DNA of 64,000 bases. It comes from Pseudomonas kielensis. Its GTDB lineage: Bacteria > Pseudomonadota > Gammaproteobacteria > Pseudomonadales > Pseudomonadaceae. Position numbers and translations under genes: made by a program. The stretch covers positions 186,001 to 250,000 of the forward strand of contig NZ_JACMYG010000002.1 of the NCBI RefSeq assembly GCF_014236655.1, written 5' to 3'. Under the pieces are notes generated by a model. It was not told the origin of the DNA, did not search any database, and was given only the letters and a program-made list of their open reading frames with translations. Of the stretch, positions 8,015 through 16,540 are shown in pieces; position 1 is the first letter of the stretch, and every line of letters starts with the position of its first letter.

Positions 8015-9816
8015 TGGCGCTCTCCTGCGGGGGGTAGCATGGATGCCGCTGCCGTCAGGCTGACCAGCGCGCAATAGGGAGCCAGGGTGCCTTGCTGTAA
8101 GCGGGTGCTCGCCTGTGGCGGGCACGCGAACAGCAGTTGGGCCTGGGCTTGCGGTATATGGGCAACAGCCTTGGCGCTGAGGTTCAACTCAATGTGCAGC
8201 ACGCTGCCGTCCCCCAGTTGCCAGCGCGCGCTGATCGCCCCCTCGCCGAGCACCGAAACACCCAGCGCGTGGGCGCCGGGCAGGCGTGGGATGATTTCGC
8301 GGTGGCGAATCAGCAGCAGTTGCCGGTAGAGCGCCTGGGTGCTGTGGCGAATGCCGTAATCCCCGGGCGTGAGGTTGGGCCGCGAGTCTTCGAAGGTCTG
8401 TGGGGCATTGGGGTCGGGAATGCGTTCGCGGCTATGGGGGTCGGCAAAGGCTTTGAAGGAGGCGAACTCATTGCGCCGGCCCTCGCGTACCAACGGTGCG
8501 AGGTCGCCGTGATGACTGGTGAAGAACAGGAAGGGCTGATCGGCGGCCACTTCGTCGCCCATGAACAGCAGGGGAATCATGGGCGACAGTAGCAACAGCA
8601 CCGTGGCGGCGTGCAGGGCCTGGGGCGGGCACAACTGGTGCAGGCGTTCGCCAAAGGCGCGATTGCCGATCTGGTCATGGTTCTGCAGGAACAGCACAAA
8701 CGCGCTGGGGGGCAGGTGGCCGCTGGGCTCACCGCGGGTCTCGCCATGGCGGTTGGTGTGGCCCTGGTAGACAAACCCCTGGCTCAGGCAGCGGGCCAGT
8801 TGCTCGGTGGGGTTGTGGGCGAAGTCGGCGTAGTAGGCATCTGTTTCCCCGGTCAACAGGACGTGCAGGGCGTTGTGCCCGTCGTCGTTCCATTGGGCGT
8901 CGAACCGCTGCTCCAGCAGGCTGGCCTGGTTGTGCTCGTTTTCCACGGTGAGCCACACATGTCGCGCCGGATCGACCTGTTGGTGGACCCGCTTTGCCAG
9001 CTCCTGGAGAAAGTCCGGGTCGTCGATGGCGTGCACGGCGTCCAGGCGCAGGCCGTCGAAGCGGTACTCGAGCAACCACATCAGGGCGTTGTCGATGAAA
9101 AAGTCGCGCACCTCGCGGCGCCGGAAGTCGATGGCGGCGCCCCAGGGCGTGTGCCGGTCTTCGCGAAAGAAGCGCTTGGCGTAGTGGTGCAGGTAATTGC
9201 CGTCCGGCCCGAAATGGTTGTAGACCACGTCGATGATCACCGCCAGGCCCAGGCCGTGGGCGCAGTCGATCAGTTGTTTGAGGTCTTCGGGCGAACCGTA
9301 GGACGATTGCGGGGCATAGGGCAGCACGCCGTCATACCCCCAGTTGCGCTCGCCGGGAAACTGCGCCAGGGGCATCAGTTCAATGGCGGTGACGCCCAGC
9401 TCTACCAGGCGCGGCAACTGGTGCTGGACCTGCGCGAACCCGCCGAGCAGGCCGACGTGCAACTCGTAGATCACCGCTTCGTGCCAGGGCCGGCCCTGCC
9501 AGGAGAGGTGTTGCCAGCGGTAGGCGAGCGGGTCGACCACCACGCTGGCCGACTCAGGCCCCGCCACCTGGGCACGCGAGGCGGGGTCGGGGACGTCGTG
9601 TTCGCCATCGATGTTGAAGCGATAGCGGGTTCCGGCCGGACAGCGGGTCTTGAGGACAAACCAGCCGTCGGCCTGGGGCAGCATGGGCAGCGACGGCCCC
9701 TCGTCCAACTCGACACTCACATAAAATGCATCGGGTGCCCACAGCGCAAACCGAGTGTGTTGCGCATCCAGCATGACAGCGCCGTGGGGCCAGGTTTCCA
9801 TAGTCCGTAACGGCAT
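8011..9816 (-). CDS. treZ: maltooligosyltrehalose trehalohydrolase TreZ
   Basis: A 601-residue GH13 hydrolase that releases free trehalose from maltooligosyltrehalose made by TreY. The N-terminal beta-sandwich (VMLDAQHTRFALWAPDAFYV) is followed by the TIM barrel with FDGLRLDAVHAIDD (nucleophile), VWLTVENEHN (acid/base) and LQNHDQIGNRAFGERL. The start at 9816 is chosen because GAGGGA sits at the proper distance upstream, only 13 bp after glgA. The frame could be extended to 9969, but only by running into glgA coding sequence. It is coupled to malQ downstream by a 4-bp overlap. Confidence 0.94.
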   Translation of the reverse strand: MPLRTMETWPHGAVMLDAQHTRFALWAPDAFYVSVELDEGPSLPMLPQADGWFVLKTRCPAGTRYRFNIDGEHDVPDPASRAQVAGPESASVVVDPLAYRWQHLSWQGRPWHEAVIYELHVGLLGGFAQVQHQLPRLVELGVTAIELMPLAQFPGERNWGYDGVLPYAPQSSYGSPEDLKQLIDCAHGLGLAVIIDVVYNHFGPDGNYLHHYAKRFFREDRHTPWGAAIDFRRREVRDFFIDNALMWLLEYRFDGLRLDAVHAIDDPDFLQELAKRVHQQVDPARHVWLTVENEHNQASLLEQRFDAQWNDDGHNALHVLLTGETDAYYADFAHNPTEQLARCLSQGFVYQGHTNRHGETRGEPSGHLPPSAFVLFLQNHDQIGNRAFGERLHQLCPPQALHAATVLLLLSPMIPLLFMGDEVAADQPFLFFTSHHGDLAPLVREGRRNEFASFKAFADPHSRERIPDPNAPQTFEDSRPNLTPGDYGIRHSTQALYRQLLLIRHREIIPRLPGAHALGVSVLGEGAISARWQLGDGSVLHIELNLSAKAVAHIPQAQAQLLFACPPQASTRLQQGTLAPYCALVSLTAAASMLPPAGERQ

Positions 9817-9829
9817 GCACAGTTCCCTC

Positions 9830-11398
9830 TTATAACTTGACCGATTTCCCCAGCGCCTTGGCCACCAGTTGTTCGTAGAGTTCAGCGTAGGGTTCGACGG
9901 CCTTGCACCAGTTGAACGGTGCCGCCATGGCCCGGCAGCGCATGGCATTGAGCAGGGCAGGGAAGGCAAAGACCTTGAAGGCCCGGCTCAGTGCCTCTTC
10001 GTAGCTGGCCACAGTGGACTCGTCGAACAGAAAGCCGGTGACGCCATTTTCGATGGTGTCGGCCAGCCCGCCGGTATTACGTGCCACCGGCAGGGAGCCA
10101 AACCGCTGGGCGTACATCTGGCTCAGGCCGCAGGGCTCGTAGCGCGAGGGCATCAGCAGGAAGTCACTGCCGGCGAACATGCGCCGCGCGTCGGTTTCAT
10201 TGAAGCCGATGCGCACGCCGATCTGCCCGGGGAAGCGCAGGGCCAGGTTGCGCATGGCTTGTTCTTCCTCCGGTTCGCCGCGGCCGATGATTGCGATCTG
10301 CCCGCCGGATTTGACGATGTACTCGGCCACCCCTTCGGTCAGGTCCAGGCCTTTCTGGTAGACCAGGCGCGAGACCACGGCAAACAGCGGCCCCTCGCTG
10401 TCCTGCAGGCCGAACAGTTCGCGCACCTGGGCGGCATTGGCGGCCTTGCCGTCCCAGTCGCCGATGGTGAAGGGGCAGGCCAGGTGCGGGTCGGTGGCCG
10501 CGTCCCAGCTTTCATCGATGCCGTTGGGGATGCCACTGAGCAGGCCCTGTTGGGTCTTGCTGGCCAGGAAACCGTCGAGGCCGCAGCCGAAGGCCGGGGT
10601 GGTGATTTCCTGGGCGTAGGTCGCGCTGACCGTGGTGATGTGGCTGGAGTAGGCCATGCCGGCCTTGAGAAAGGACAGTTTGCCGTAGAACTCCATGCCT
10701 TCTTGCTGCAGGGCGTGTTCGGGAATGCCCAGCTCCGGGCACGAGGCCAGGCTGACCACCCCCTGGTAGGCCAGGTTGTGGATGGTGAACAGGGTTGGGG
10801 TGCGCTGCCCACGCCAGTGCATGTAGGCCGGGGCCAGGCCCGCGGGCCAGTCATGGGCGTGCACCAGATCCGGGCACCAGTGGATTTGCGCCAGGTTGGC
10901 GGCGATGTCGGCGGCGGCCAGGCCCAGGCGGGCAAAGCGGATATGGTTGTCGGGCCAGTCTCGACCGTTATTGGCGCCGTAGGGCGACCCTTCGCGCTCG
11001 TACAGTTCGGGGCAGATCAAGACGTAGATCACCAACCCGTCGGGCATGTCCATGCGTCCGATCTTGCACGGCGGCAGCGCGGCATGACCGCCCAGTTCGC
11101 CAATGATGTGGATCGGGTTGTCGCTGTGCATCACTTGCGGGTAACCGGGAATCAGCACGCGGACGTCGTGCAGGTGGGCCATGGCCCGAGGCAGTGCAGC
11201 AGAGACGTCACCCAGGCCGCCGGTCTTGACCAGGTCGGCGATTTCCGACGTCACGAACAGGACTTTCTTTTTGTTCGGATTCTGACGTGGAGTGGGCAGT
11301 ACCGTCTTTGCACCGGGGGCCAGGATCGACATCGACGTCGACTCGCCGATGGCCTGCTGAGTACGCTCTCCCTGGATTTCTAAAGCGGCACTGTTCAT
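9830..11398 (-). CDS. glgA: glycogen synthase GlgA (GT5)
   Basis: A 522-residue GT5 glucosyltransferase that extends alpha-1,4-glucan from ADP-glucose. It has the N-terminal KTGGLGDVSAALPRAM loop that binds the donor, the VHAHDWPAGLAPAY segment, and the C-terminal SRYEPCGLSQMYAQRFG plus NTGGLADTI block. The first roughly 45 residues form an extension before KKKVLFVTSE that is typical of Pseudomonas homologues. GGGAG precedes the ATG. It is the first gene of the operon, so the promoter should lie in the 554-bp region upstream. No glgB, glgE or treS is in the window. Confidence 0.94.
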   Translation of the reverse strand: MNSAALEIQGERTQQAIGESTSMSILAPGAKTVLPTPRQNPNKKKVLFVTSEIADLVKTGGLGDVSAALPRAMAHLHDVRVLIPGYPQVMHSDNPIHIIGELGGHAALPPCKIGRMDMPDGLVIYVLICPELYEREGSPYGANNGRDWPDNHIRFARLGLAAADIAANLAQIHWCPDLVHAHDWPAGLAPAYMHWRGQRTPTLFTIHNLAYQGVVSLASCPELGIPEHALQQEGMEFYGKLSFLKAGMAYSSHITTVSATYAQEITTPAFGCGLDGFLASKTQQGLLSGIPNGIDESWDAATDPHLACPFTIGDWDGKAANAAQVRELFGLQDSEGPLFAVVSRLVYQKGLDLTEGVAEYIVKSGGQIAIIGRGEPEEEQAMRNLALRFPGQIGVRIGFNETDARRMFAGSDFLLMPSRYEPCGLSQMYAQRFGSLPVARNTGGLADTIENGVTGFLFDESTVASYEEALSRAFKVFAFPALLNAMRCRAMAAPFNWCKAVEPYAELYEQLVAKALGKSVKL

Positions 11399-11952
11399 GT
11401 GTTTCTCCCGTTTTATTGATCTGTTTCAGGCATCTCACCCGTACATCAAGCGGCCGGTTCCTGTGGCCAGGCGCAAGCGCGCCACGCGTCGTGGCGCAAG
11501 CGCGACCCGATGCGTTGGAGCTCCAAGGCTGTTGTGAACATTGCAAGGATTGCACCAGCGGCCGTGACCCCTCTAATCACCTGACCTGTCGCTATAGCGG
11601 AAAGTTTCGAGTTTTTCGCCGTTTTATGACCCGACGGTCTGACCCTGCGAAACCCAGTCTAGGCCAGAACCTAGAGCGGGGTAGGCCGGTTTTCGGATTG
11701 TTCGACAATCGGTTTGGATCAGGAGAAGACAACCGAAAAATTGTGACAATTGCACCGACGAAGGGCAGGTTTTCAGCAATGGGCGAACAAAAAGAGGCAG
11801 GAGGTGTAAGTCTGTGGCGCGAGGGGAGGCAGGTAAGCGCACCAAATAAGTGCGCGACAGGGAGGGTGTTGGCTTGTGATGCACATGTCATCGTTGAAGG
11901 CCATCGCCGGCAGGCCGGCTTCCACAGGGTTGGTTGTGTCCGGGGGAAAAGG
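11399..11952. promoter_or_regulatory. intergenic region upstream of glgA
   Basis: This 554-bp stretch separates the end of the copper operon from glgA and has no convincing gene on either strand. It should contain the glgA operon promoter (minus strand). Visible structure includes inverted repeats TCTAGG-N6-CCTAGA (11658-11675) and GATTGT-TCG-ACAATC (11696-11710), either of which could be an operator. A degenerate REP with core GCCGGCAGGCCGGC sits near 11901-11925, close to the end of the copper operon. CTATAG near 11591-11596 could be part of a -10 element, but I cannot assign a promoter with confidence. Confidence 0.4.
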
Positions 11953-12387
11953 TCAGCCCTGCCAGCCAAGCGTGGCCAGGGCGAGCACAGCGTACCGGGC
12001 GCCTTTGGCCAGGGTCACGATCAACAGGAAACGCCCCAGTGGCTCGCGCATGACGCCGGCCACCAGGGTCAATGGATCGCCGATCACCGGCAACCAGCTC
12101 AGCAGCAGCGACCAGTGGCCATAGCGCTGATAATGCCGGCGGGCCCTTTCCAGGTTGGCCGGGCTGACCGGGAACCAGCGGCGGTCCTTGAAACGTTCGA
12201 CGCCGCGCCCCAGCCACCAGTTGACCAGCGACCCGAGGACGTTGCCCAGGGTCGCGACGGCCAGCAGCAGCCACAGCCAGTGCTGGCCGTTGAGCAACAG
12301 GCCCACCAACACCGCCTCGGACTGCAGGGGCAATAGGGTGGCGGCGCCGAATGCCGCCGCAAACAGCCCGAGGTACGCCAGCAGCAC
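11953..12387 (-). CDS. YqaA/DedA-like inner-membrane protein
   Basis: A 144-residue membrane protein with a GTG start that shares one base with the stop of the upstream gene (TAGTG), so it is translationally coupled. Hydrophobic segments are at about 3-32, 36-60, 92-110 and 118-142. The sequence LLPLQSEAVLVGLLLNGQHWLWLLLAVATLGNVLGS resembles the YqaA branch of the DedA/VTT family of putative lipid scramblases and flippases. The usual second half begins near SWLPVIGDPLTLVAG. It is the last gene after copA-copB-DUF411, which suggests a role tied to envelope or copper stress, although YqaA proteins are not classically copper genes. Confidence 0.7.
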   Translation of the reverse strand: MLLAYLGLFAAAFGAATLLPLQSEAVLVGLLLNGQHWLWLLLAVATLGNVLGSLVNWWLGRGVERFKDRRWFPVSPANLERARRHYQRYGHWSLLLSWLPVIGDPLTLVAGVMREPLGRFLLIVTLAKGARYAVLALATLGWQG

Positions 12388-12836
12388 TACTTGGCCGGGT
12401 AGTCGGCGATCACTGTTTGACTGCCATCTTTAGACACGCCGATTACTTGGTACGGGTCGACGGTATCGCCCATTTCCATGCCCGGCGAGCCGGTGACCAT
12501 GCCCGGTACGGCCATGCCCAACAAGTCGTCACGCTTGGCCAGGGCCAGCACCTGTTCGGCCGGGACGTGGCCTTCGACAAATTTGCCGTTGATCAGCGCG
12601 GTATGGCAGGACGCCAGGCGCGGTGCCACACCCAGGCGCTGCTTGACCTCGCTCATGTTGGTTTCGACGTGGTCGGTGACTTTGAAGCCGTTGTCCTGCA
12701 GGTGGCTGATCCAGGCTTTGCAGCAACCGCAGTTGGCGTCGCGGTGGACGTCGATCGGGATCAGTTCGGCTGCCAGGGCCTGGGTGCTGATGAACAGGGC
12801 GCCCAGGGCGGCCAGGCGAAGTGCTGTGGTGTGCAT
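12387..12836 (-). CDS. periplasmic DUF411/CopG-like copper protein
   Basis: A 149-residue secreted protein with signal peptide MHTTALRLAALGALFISTQALA. The mature part has DANCGCCKAWISHL, the CxCC cluster of DUF411 proteins, then LASCHTALINGKFVEGHVP with a further Cys and His, and a Met-rich stretch GMAVPGMVTGSPGMEMG. DUF411 members (CopG in Vibrio) have a thioredoxin-like fold and bind copper in the periplasm, probably changing its redox state or passing it on. The gene lies 35 bp after copB on the same strand, which supports a copper-handling role. A DUF411 assignment is secure; the gene name is uncertain. Confidence 0.85.
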   Translation of the reverse strand: MHTTALRLAALGALFISTQALAAELIPIDVHRDANCGCCKAWISHLQDNGFKVTDHVETNMSEVKQRLGVAPRLASCHTALINGKFVEGHVPAEQVLALAKRDDLLGMAVPGMVTGSPGMEMGDTVDPYQVIGVSKDGSQTVIADYPAK

Positions 12837-12871
12837 GGGAAGTCTCTTTGTCGATCGTTGCGTTGATGGGC

Positions 12872-13720
12872 TCAGAACCAGAGCCGCACGCCGGCGACGA
12901 AGCGCGTCTGGCTGCGCTGTTCGTCATCCTCGCCAGTGTAGTCGGCGGTGTTGCCGTAGGTGCTGCTCCAGGTCACGCCAATGTACGGGGCGAACTCGGG
13001 AACGATTTCATAACGCAGGCGCAGACCGGCTTCGGTGTTGGCCAACCCCGCGCCGATCCGCCGTTCGGGGTCGTTGCGGCTGTACAGGTTCAGCTCGGCG
13101 CTGGGTTGCAGGATCAGCCGGTTGCTCAGCAGAATGTCGTACTCGCCTTCCAGGCGGAGGGCATTTTGCCCCTTTTCACCGACGAAGAACGTGGCTTGTG
13201 TTTCAAAGTTATACAGGGCCATGCCCTGCACCCCGAATGCGGCCCAGGTTTGCGGCGAGCCTGGCTCGAAGTCCTGGCGCAGGCCGGCGACCAGGTCCCA
13301 CCAGGGACCGATGGCATGCCCCCACAATGCCTGTACTTCGGCTTTTTCGGTGTGGCCATTGGTGCGTTCACCTTCGGTGCGCAGCCACAGACGGTCGATA
13401 TCGCCGCCCACCCAGCCACTCATGTCCCAGGCCAGGGCGCTGCCGTCGGTGGCATCCTGGTACTCCAGTTGGTCGATCAGCCAGAAGCCATTGAGCGCTT
13501 TGTCGTGTACCCCATGCCCCTTGACTGCCGGGAACGCTGCCCGGCGGTCCGCGTCGCTCGGCACGGGGATTGGCGTGCGGCTCTGCAGCGCAGGCATCTG
13601 GCTGTGGTCCATGGCCGGCATCGTGCCGTGGCCCATGGCCGAATGGTCGATGCTTTCGGCCGACTGGGTCGGGCTCAGGTAAAAACCGCCAAGTGCGGCC
13701 AGCAGCAGGCGAATGTTCAT
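12872..13720 (-). CDS. copB: copper resistance outer-membrane protein CopB
   Basis: A 282-residue protein with an N-terminal signal sequence ([20 protein letters not shown]), a short Met/His-rich copper-binding segment ([19 protein letters not shown]), and a beta-barrel with repeated [24 protein letters not shown] strands ending in the aromatic FVAGVRLWF expected for outer-membrane insertion. CopB binds copper in the outer membrane and acts with CopA. Its start overlaps the copA stop (ATGA at 13717-13720). The Met-rich region is shorter than in the plasmid-borne P. syringae CopB, as is usual for chromosomal copies. Confidence 0.93.
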   Translation of the reverse strand: MNIRLLLAALGGFYLSPTQSAESIDHSAMGHGTMPAMDHSQMPALQSRTPIPVPSDADRRAAFPAVKGHGVHDKALNGFWLIDQLEYQDATDGSALAWDMSGWVGGDIDRLWLRTEGERTNGHTEKAEVQALWGHAIGPWWDLVAGLRQDFEPGSPQTWAAFGVQGMALYNFETQATFFVGEKGQNALRLEGEYDILLSNRLILQPSAELNLYSRNDPERRIGAGLANTEAGLRLRYEIVPEFAPYIGVTWSSTYGNTADYTGEDDEQRSQTRFVAGVRLWF

Positions 13721-15453
13721 GTCGGGCTCCCCGGTTCATCGACGCGCACTTCACGGAACATGCCCATTTCCATGTGCAGCAGCAGGTGGCAGTGAAAGGC
13801 CCAGCGACCCAGGGCGTCGGCGGTGACCCGATAACTGCGGCGGGTGCCGGGTGGCATGTCGATGGTGTGCTTGCGCACCTGAAAGCGCCCGTGCTCGTCC
13901 TCCAGATCACTCCACAGGCCGTGCAGGTGAATCGGGTGGGTCATCATCGTGTCGTTGACCAGGGTGATGCGCAGGCGCTCGCCGTAGGTCAGGCGCAGGG
14001 GGTGGGCGTCGCTGAACTTGATGCCGTCGAATGACCACGCGAAGCGTTCCATGTGCCCGGTCAGGTGCAGTTCGAGGGTGCGCGAGGGTTCGCGCCCGTC
14101 GGGGTCGGCGAAGCGGCTCCGAAGGTCGGCGTAGGTCAACACCCGGCGGCCGTTATCGCGCAGGCCAATGCCCGGGTCGGCGAGCCTGGCGCTGGGACGC
14201 TGGGTCTGCATGTCCACCAGCGGATTGTCGGTTTCCGACGCCGGATGGCTTTGCCGTGGGGCGCTCATGCCGGGCATGTTGCTGTGATCCATGCCGGCCA
14301 TCTGGCTATGGCCCATGCCCGCCATGCTGCCGTGGTCCATGCCCATGTCGGCCATGCCGATCAACGGGCGCGGGTCAGGCTTTGGGACCTCGGCGCTGAG
14401 CCCCAGGCTCGTGGCGAGCGTGCCGCGGGCATAGCCACTGCGGTCCATCGATTGGGCGAACAGGGTGTAGGCGCGGGCGCTGGTGGGCTGGACGATGACG
14501 TCGTAGGTCTCGGCGACGGCGATGCGCAACTCGTCGACGGTGACCGGCTGCACGTACTGGCCGTCGGCAGCGACCACGGTCAGCTGCAAGCCGGGAATGC
14601 GAAAGTCGAAGTAGCTCATGGCCGAGCCATTGATCAGCCGCAGGCGCAGCTTTTCCCCTGGCTGGAACAGGGCGGTCCAGTTGGTGTGTGGCGTCTGGCC
14701 GTTCATCAGGTAGTGGTAGGTCTCACCGCTGACGTCTGCCAGGTCGGTGGGGCTCATGTTCATCTCGGCCCACAGGGTGCGGTCCGCTACGGTGGCCGCC
14801 CAGCCGTCGCGGCTGACATCGGCAATGAAGTCGGCGACCGTGCGCTGGTGCCGGTTGTAGTAGTCGGACTTCTTTTTCAGGGTGTGCATCAGGTGTTCCG
14901 GGGCCTGGTCGCTCCAGTCACTGAGCATCACCACGTAGTCCCGGTCGTAGGCGAACGGTTCGGGTTCGCGAGCGTCGATCACCAACGGGCCATAGACGCC
15001 GGCCTGTTCCTGCAGGCCGGAATGGCTGTGGTACCAGTAGGTGCCGTTCTGCTTCAGGGTGAATTGGTATTCGTACAGGCCATCGGGGGCGATGCCGTGG
15101 AAACTCAGGCCGGGCACGCCGTCCATGTTGGCGGGCAGGATAATCCCATGCCAGTGGATGGAGGTGTCCTGTTTGAGCCGGTTGTGCACGCGCAACGTCA
15201 CCGTGTCGCCCTCGCGCCAGCGCAGCAAGGGGCCCGGAATGCCGCCGTTGATGGTCATGGCGGTGCGTGGGCGGCCACTGAAGTTGACCGGCGATTCGCC
15301 GATCCACAGGTCGAAGCGGCTACCGGTCAGGGTCGAGGAGGGGGTGTCAGCGGTCACGGCCCAGGTGCTTGGGCGCCACAGGCCTGCACCTGCCAGGACT
15401 GTGCCGGCGGCCAGGCTTTTGAGCAAAGAACGTCGTGAGGGTGTTGAAGGCAT
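13717..15453 (-). CDS. copA: multicopper oxidase CopA
   Basis: A 578-residue periplasmic multicopper oxidase. Residues 6-12 (SRRSLLK) followed by a hydrophobic stretch form a twin-arginine signal, as needed for export of the folded copper enzyme. Copper-binding blocks are [37 protein letters not shown] and [13 protein letters not shown] (554-566), together giving type 1, 2 and 3 sites. A Met/His repeat region lies around residues 365-395 ([19 protein letters not shown]). It oxidises and sequesters Cu(I) in the periplasm. It is the first gene of the operon, with a CopR-box candidate 80 bp upstream. Confidence 0.95.
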   Translation of the reverse strand: MPSTPSRRSLLKSLAAGTVLAGAGLWRPSTWAVTADTPSSTLTGSRFDLWIGESPVNFSGRPRTAMTINGGIPGPLLRWREGDTVTLRVHNRLKQDTSIHWHGIILPANMDGVPGLSFHGIAPDGLYEYQFTLKQNGTYWYHSHSGLQEQAGVYGPLVIDAREPEPFAYDRDYVVMLSDWSDQAPEHLMHTLKKKSDYYNRHQRTVADFIADVSRDGWAATVADRTLWAEMNMSPTDLADVSGETYHYLMNGQTPHTNWTALFQPGEKLRLRLINGSAMSYFDFRIPGLQLTVVAADGQYVQPVTVDELRIAVAETYDVIVQPTSARAYTLFAQSMDRSGYARGTLATSLGLSAEVPKPDPRPLIGMADMGMDHGSMAGMGHSQMAGMDHSNMPGMSAPRQSHPASETDNPLVDMQTQRPSARLADPGIGLRDNGRRVLTYADLRSRFADPDGREPSRTLELHLTGHMERFAWSFDGIKFSDAHPLRLTYGERLRITLVNDTMMTHPIHLHGLWSDLEDEHGRFQVRKHTIDMPPGTRRSYRVTADALGRWAFHCHLLLHMEMGMFREVRVDEPGSPT

Positions 15454-15470
15454 AAAAAAGTCCCGTCAAT

Positions 15471-15484
15471 CCTGAAGCTTCAGG
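15471..15484. promoter_or_regulatory. 14-bp perfect palindrome in the copA leader
   Basis: CCTGAAGCTTCAGG is a perfect palindrome located between the CopR-box candidate and the copA start codon, about 18 bp before the ATG. It could form a small hairpin in the leader or be a second protein-binding site. Function is unknown. Confidence 0.35.
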
Positions 15485-15532
15485 TTTGGCAGGACCTTAA
15501 ACGGCCCGCGCTGTCAGTAGACTGAGGCGCGG

Positions 15533-15548
15533 ATTACCGATTTGTCAG
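15533..15548 (-). promoter_or_regulatory. CopR-box candidate upstream of copA
   Basis: On the minus strand the sequence reads CTGACA-AATCG-GTAAT, which matches the form I remember for the P. aeruginosa CopR operator, CTGACA-N5-GTAAT, at every defined position. It lies 80 bp upstream of copA and 124 bp upstream of the divergent small membrane protein gene, so one site could serve both. The copRS genes themselves are not in the window. Confidence 0.7.
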
Positions 15549-15671
15549 TTGCGTGGCGCGCCCGGCGAAACATCTTGGGTGTACCATGTGGCCCGCGCGC
15601 TGCTGGCTCCCCGAACAGGGAGGGGGCAGCGCGCCGCAGGACTCACACATTCACAGGTTCAGGAACCCGCA

Positions 15672-15860
15672 ATGACCCAGTCGCAACGTTTGAAATACTC
15701 GATTCTGATTTCCCTGGTGGTGCTGGCGATCATGCTTGGGCTGTCGTATCTGCAGAATGCCGGGATCATCAGCGAAACGCTGTTCCAGTACATCGCGATC
15801 GGTGTGGCCGTGGCGGTGGTGGTAATCAACGGTGTGATGCGGCGCAAGGTCAAGCCCTGA
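15672..15860 (+). CDS. small 62-residue membrane protein
   Basis: MTQSQRLKYSILISLVVLAI starts a short protein with two predicted membrane helices (about 9-24 and 38-56) joined by a short loop and ending in a positively charged tail (RRKVKP). The start at 15672 is chosen because the region before it in frame has no coding character. No family is recognised; similar small membrane proteins are common in Pseudomonas. It is divergent from copA with the copper operator between them, so copper-dependent expression is possible but unproven. Confidence 0.65.
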   Translation: MTQSQRLKYSILISLVVLAIMLGLSYLQNAGIISETLFQYIAIGVAVAVVVINGVMRRKVKP

Positions 15861-15876
15861 GCGAGGTGGGCCCGCG

Positions 15877-16257
15877 TCAGTCGAGACGCTGGAGCACGGC
15901 GGCAGCCTGCGGATGCAGGCTGTAGCTTTTGTCCGGTTTGAGCACAATTACCCCCTCGCTGCACAGACGCTTCAAGACTTCGCGCACGCTGAGAAAAGAC
16001 AGCGGTATGTCCAGTTCCAGCAGGTGGTTGTGCACCCCACGGACGCCCAGCGGGTGGTCGTTCTGCGCGGCACTGAGCAGTGCGTCGATCACTTTCAAGC
16101 GTATCAGGCTGGTGCGCAGACCGAAGCTCTTGAGCAGTTGGCGGATACGTTCGTTACTGTGACGCTCCACCGGTTTGCCGAACACAGTGACTTCCTGACC
16201 CAGTGAAACGCCTTGCGGCGCGGGTTTGCCATCCGTTGGCATTGGCGAGTTGTACAT
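15877..16257 (-). CDS. Fur-like winged-helix protein lacking the metal-binding domain
   Basis: A 126-residue protein. Residues 35-115 (ERIRQLLKSFGLRTSLIRLK through LCSEGVIVLKPDKSYSLHP) resemble the winged-helix DNA-binding half of Fur/Zur. The His-rich and CxxC metal-binding segments of true Fur proteins are absent: there is a single Cys in the whole protein and it stops where the dimerisation domain would begin. The ATG is preceded by AAGGAG. Pseudomonas genomes often label such proteins Fe2+/Zn2+ uptake regulators. It follows the large toxin-like gene on the same strand but 283 bp away, so it probably has its own promoter. Confidence 0.6.
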   Translation of the reverse strand: MYNSPMPTDGKPAPQGVSLGQEVTVFGKPVERHSNERIRQLLKSFGLRTSLIRLKVIDALLSAAQNDHPLGVRGVHNHLLELDIPLSFLSVREVLKRLCSEGVIVLKPDKSYSLHPQAAAVLQRLD

Positions 16258-16540
16258 GCAGAAAACTCCTTTTCAGAGCCTGATCAGGAAAATGTGATTT
16301 GTGCTCTCTGTCATTAAGACGAATGAGCGGGGCAAATCATGAAGCTCTGAATGTAGAAATTTTGTCGAAAGTACGTCATCGAAGGGTCAGACGCCGATAT
16401 TTTGGGCCAGTGGCCTGTCAATTATTTTCCGCCGATTTTTACCCATGACAAGGCCCATTACGCGTTTGCCGCCATCATCCCGGTGCCAGTGTCGGACAGC
16501 AGCACCGGCCGCCGAGACCAGCCGTCATGGCGATTAAACA

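Noticed and set aside
9869..11383. Long plus-strand open frame opposite glgA
   Set aside because: High GC keeps the opposite strand open in a shadow frame; the protein has no family features while glgA on the other strand is unmistakable. The same applies to 8611-9810, 28290-30038 and 40676-41938.
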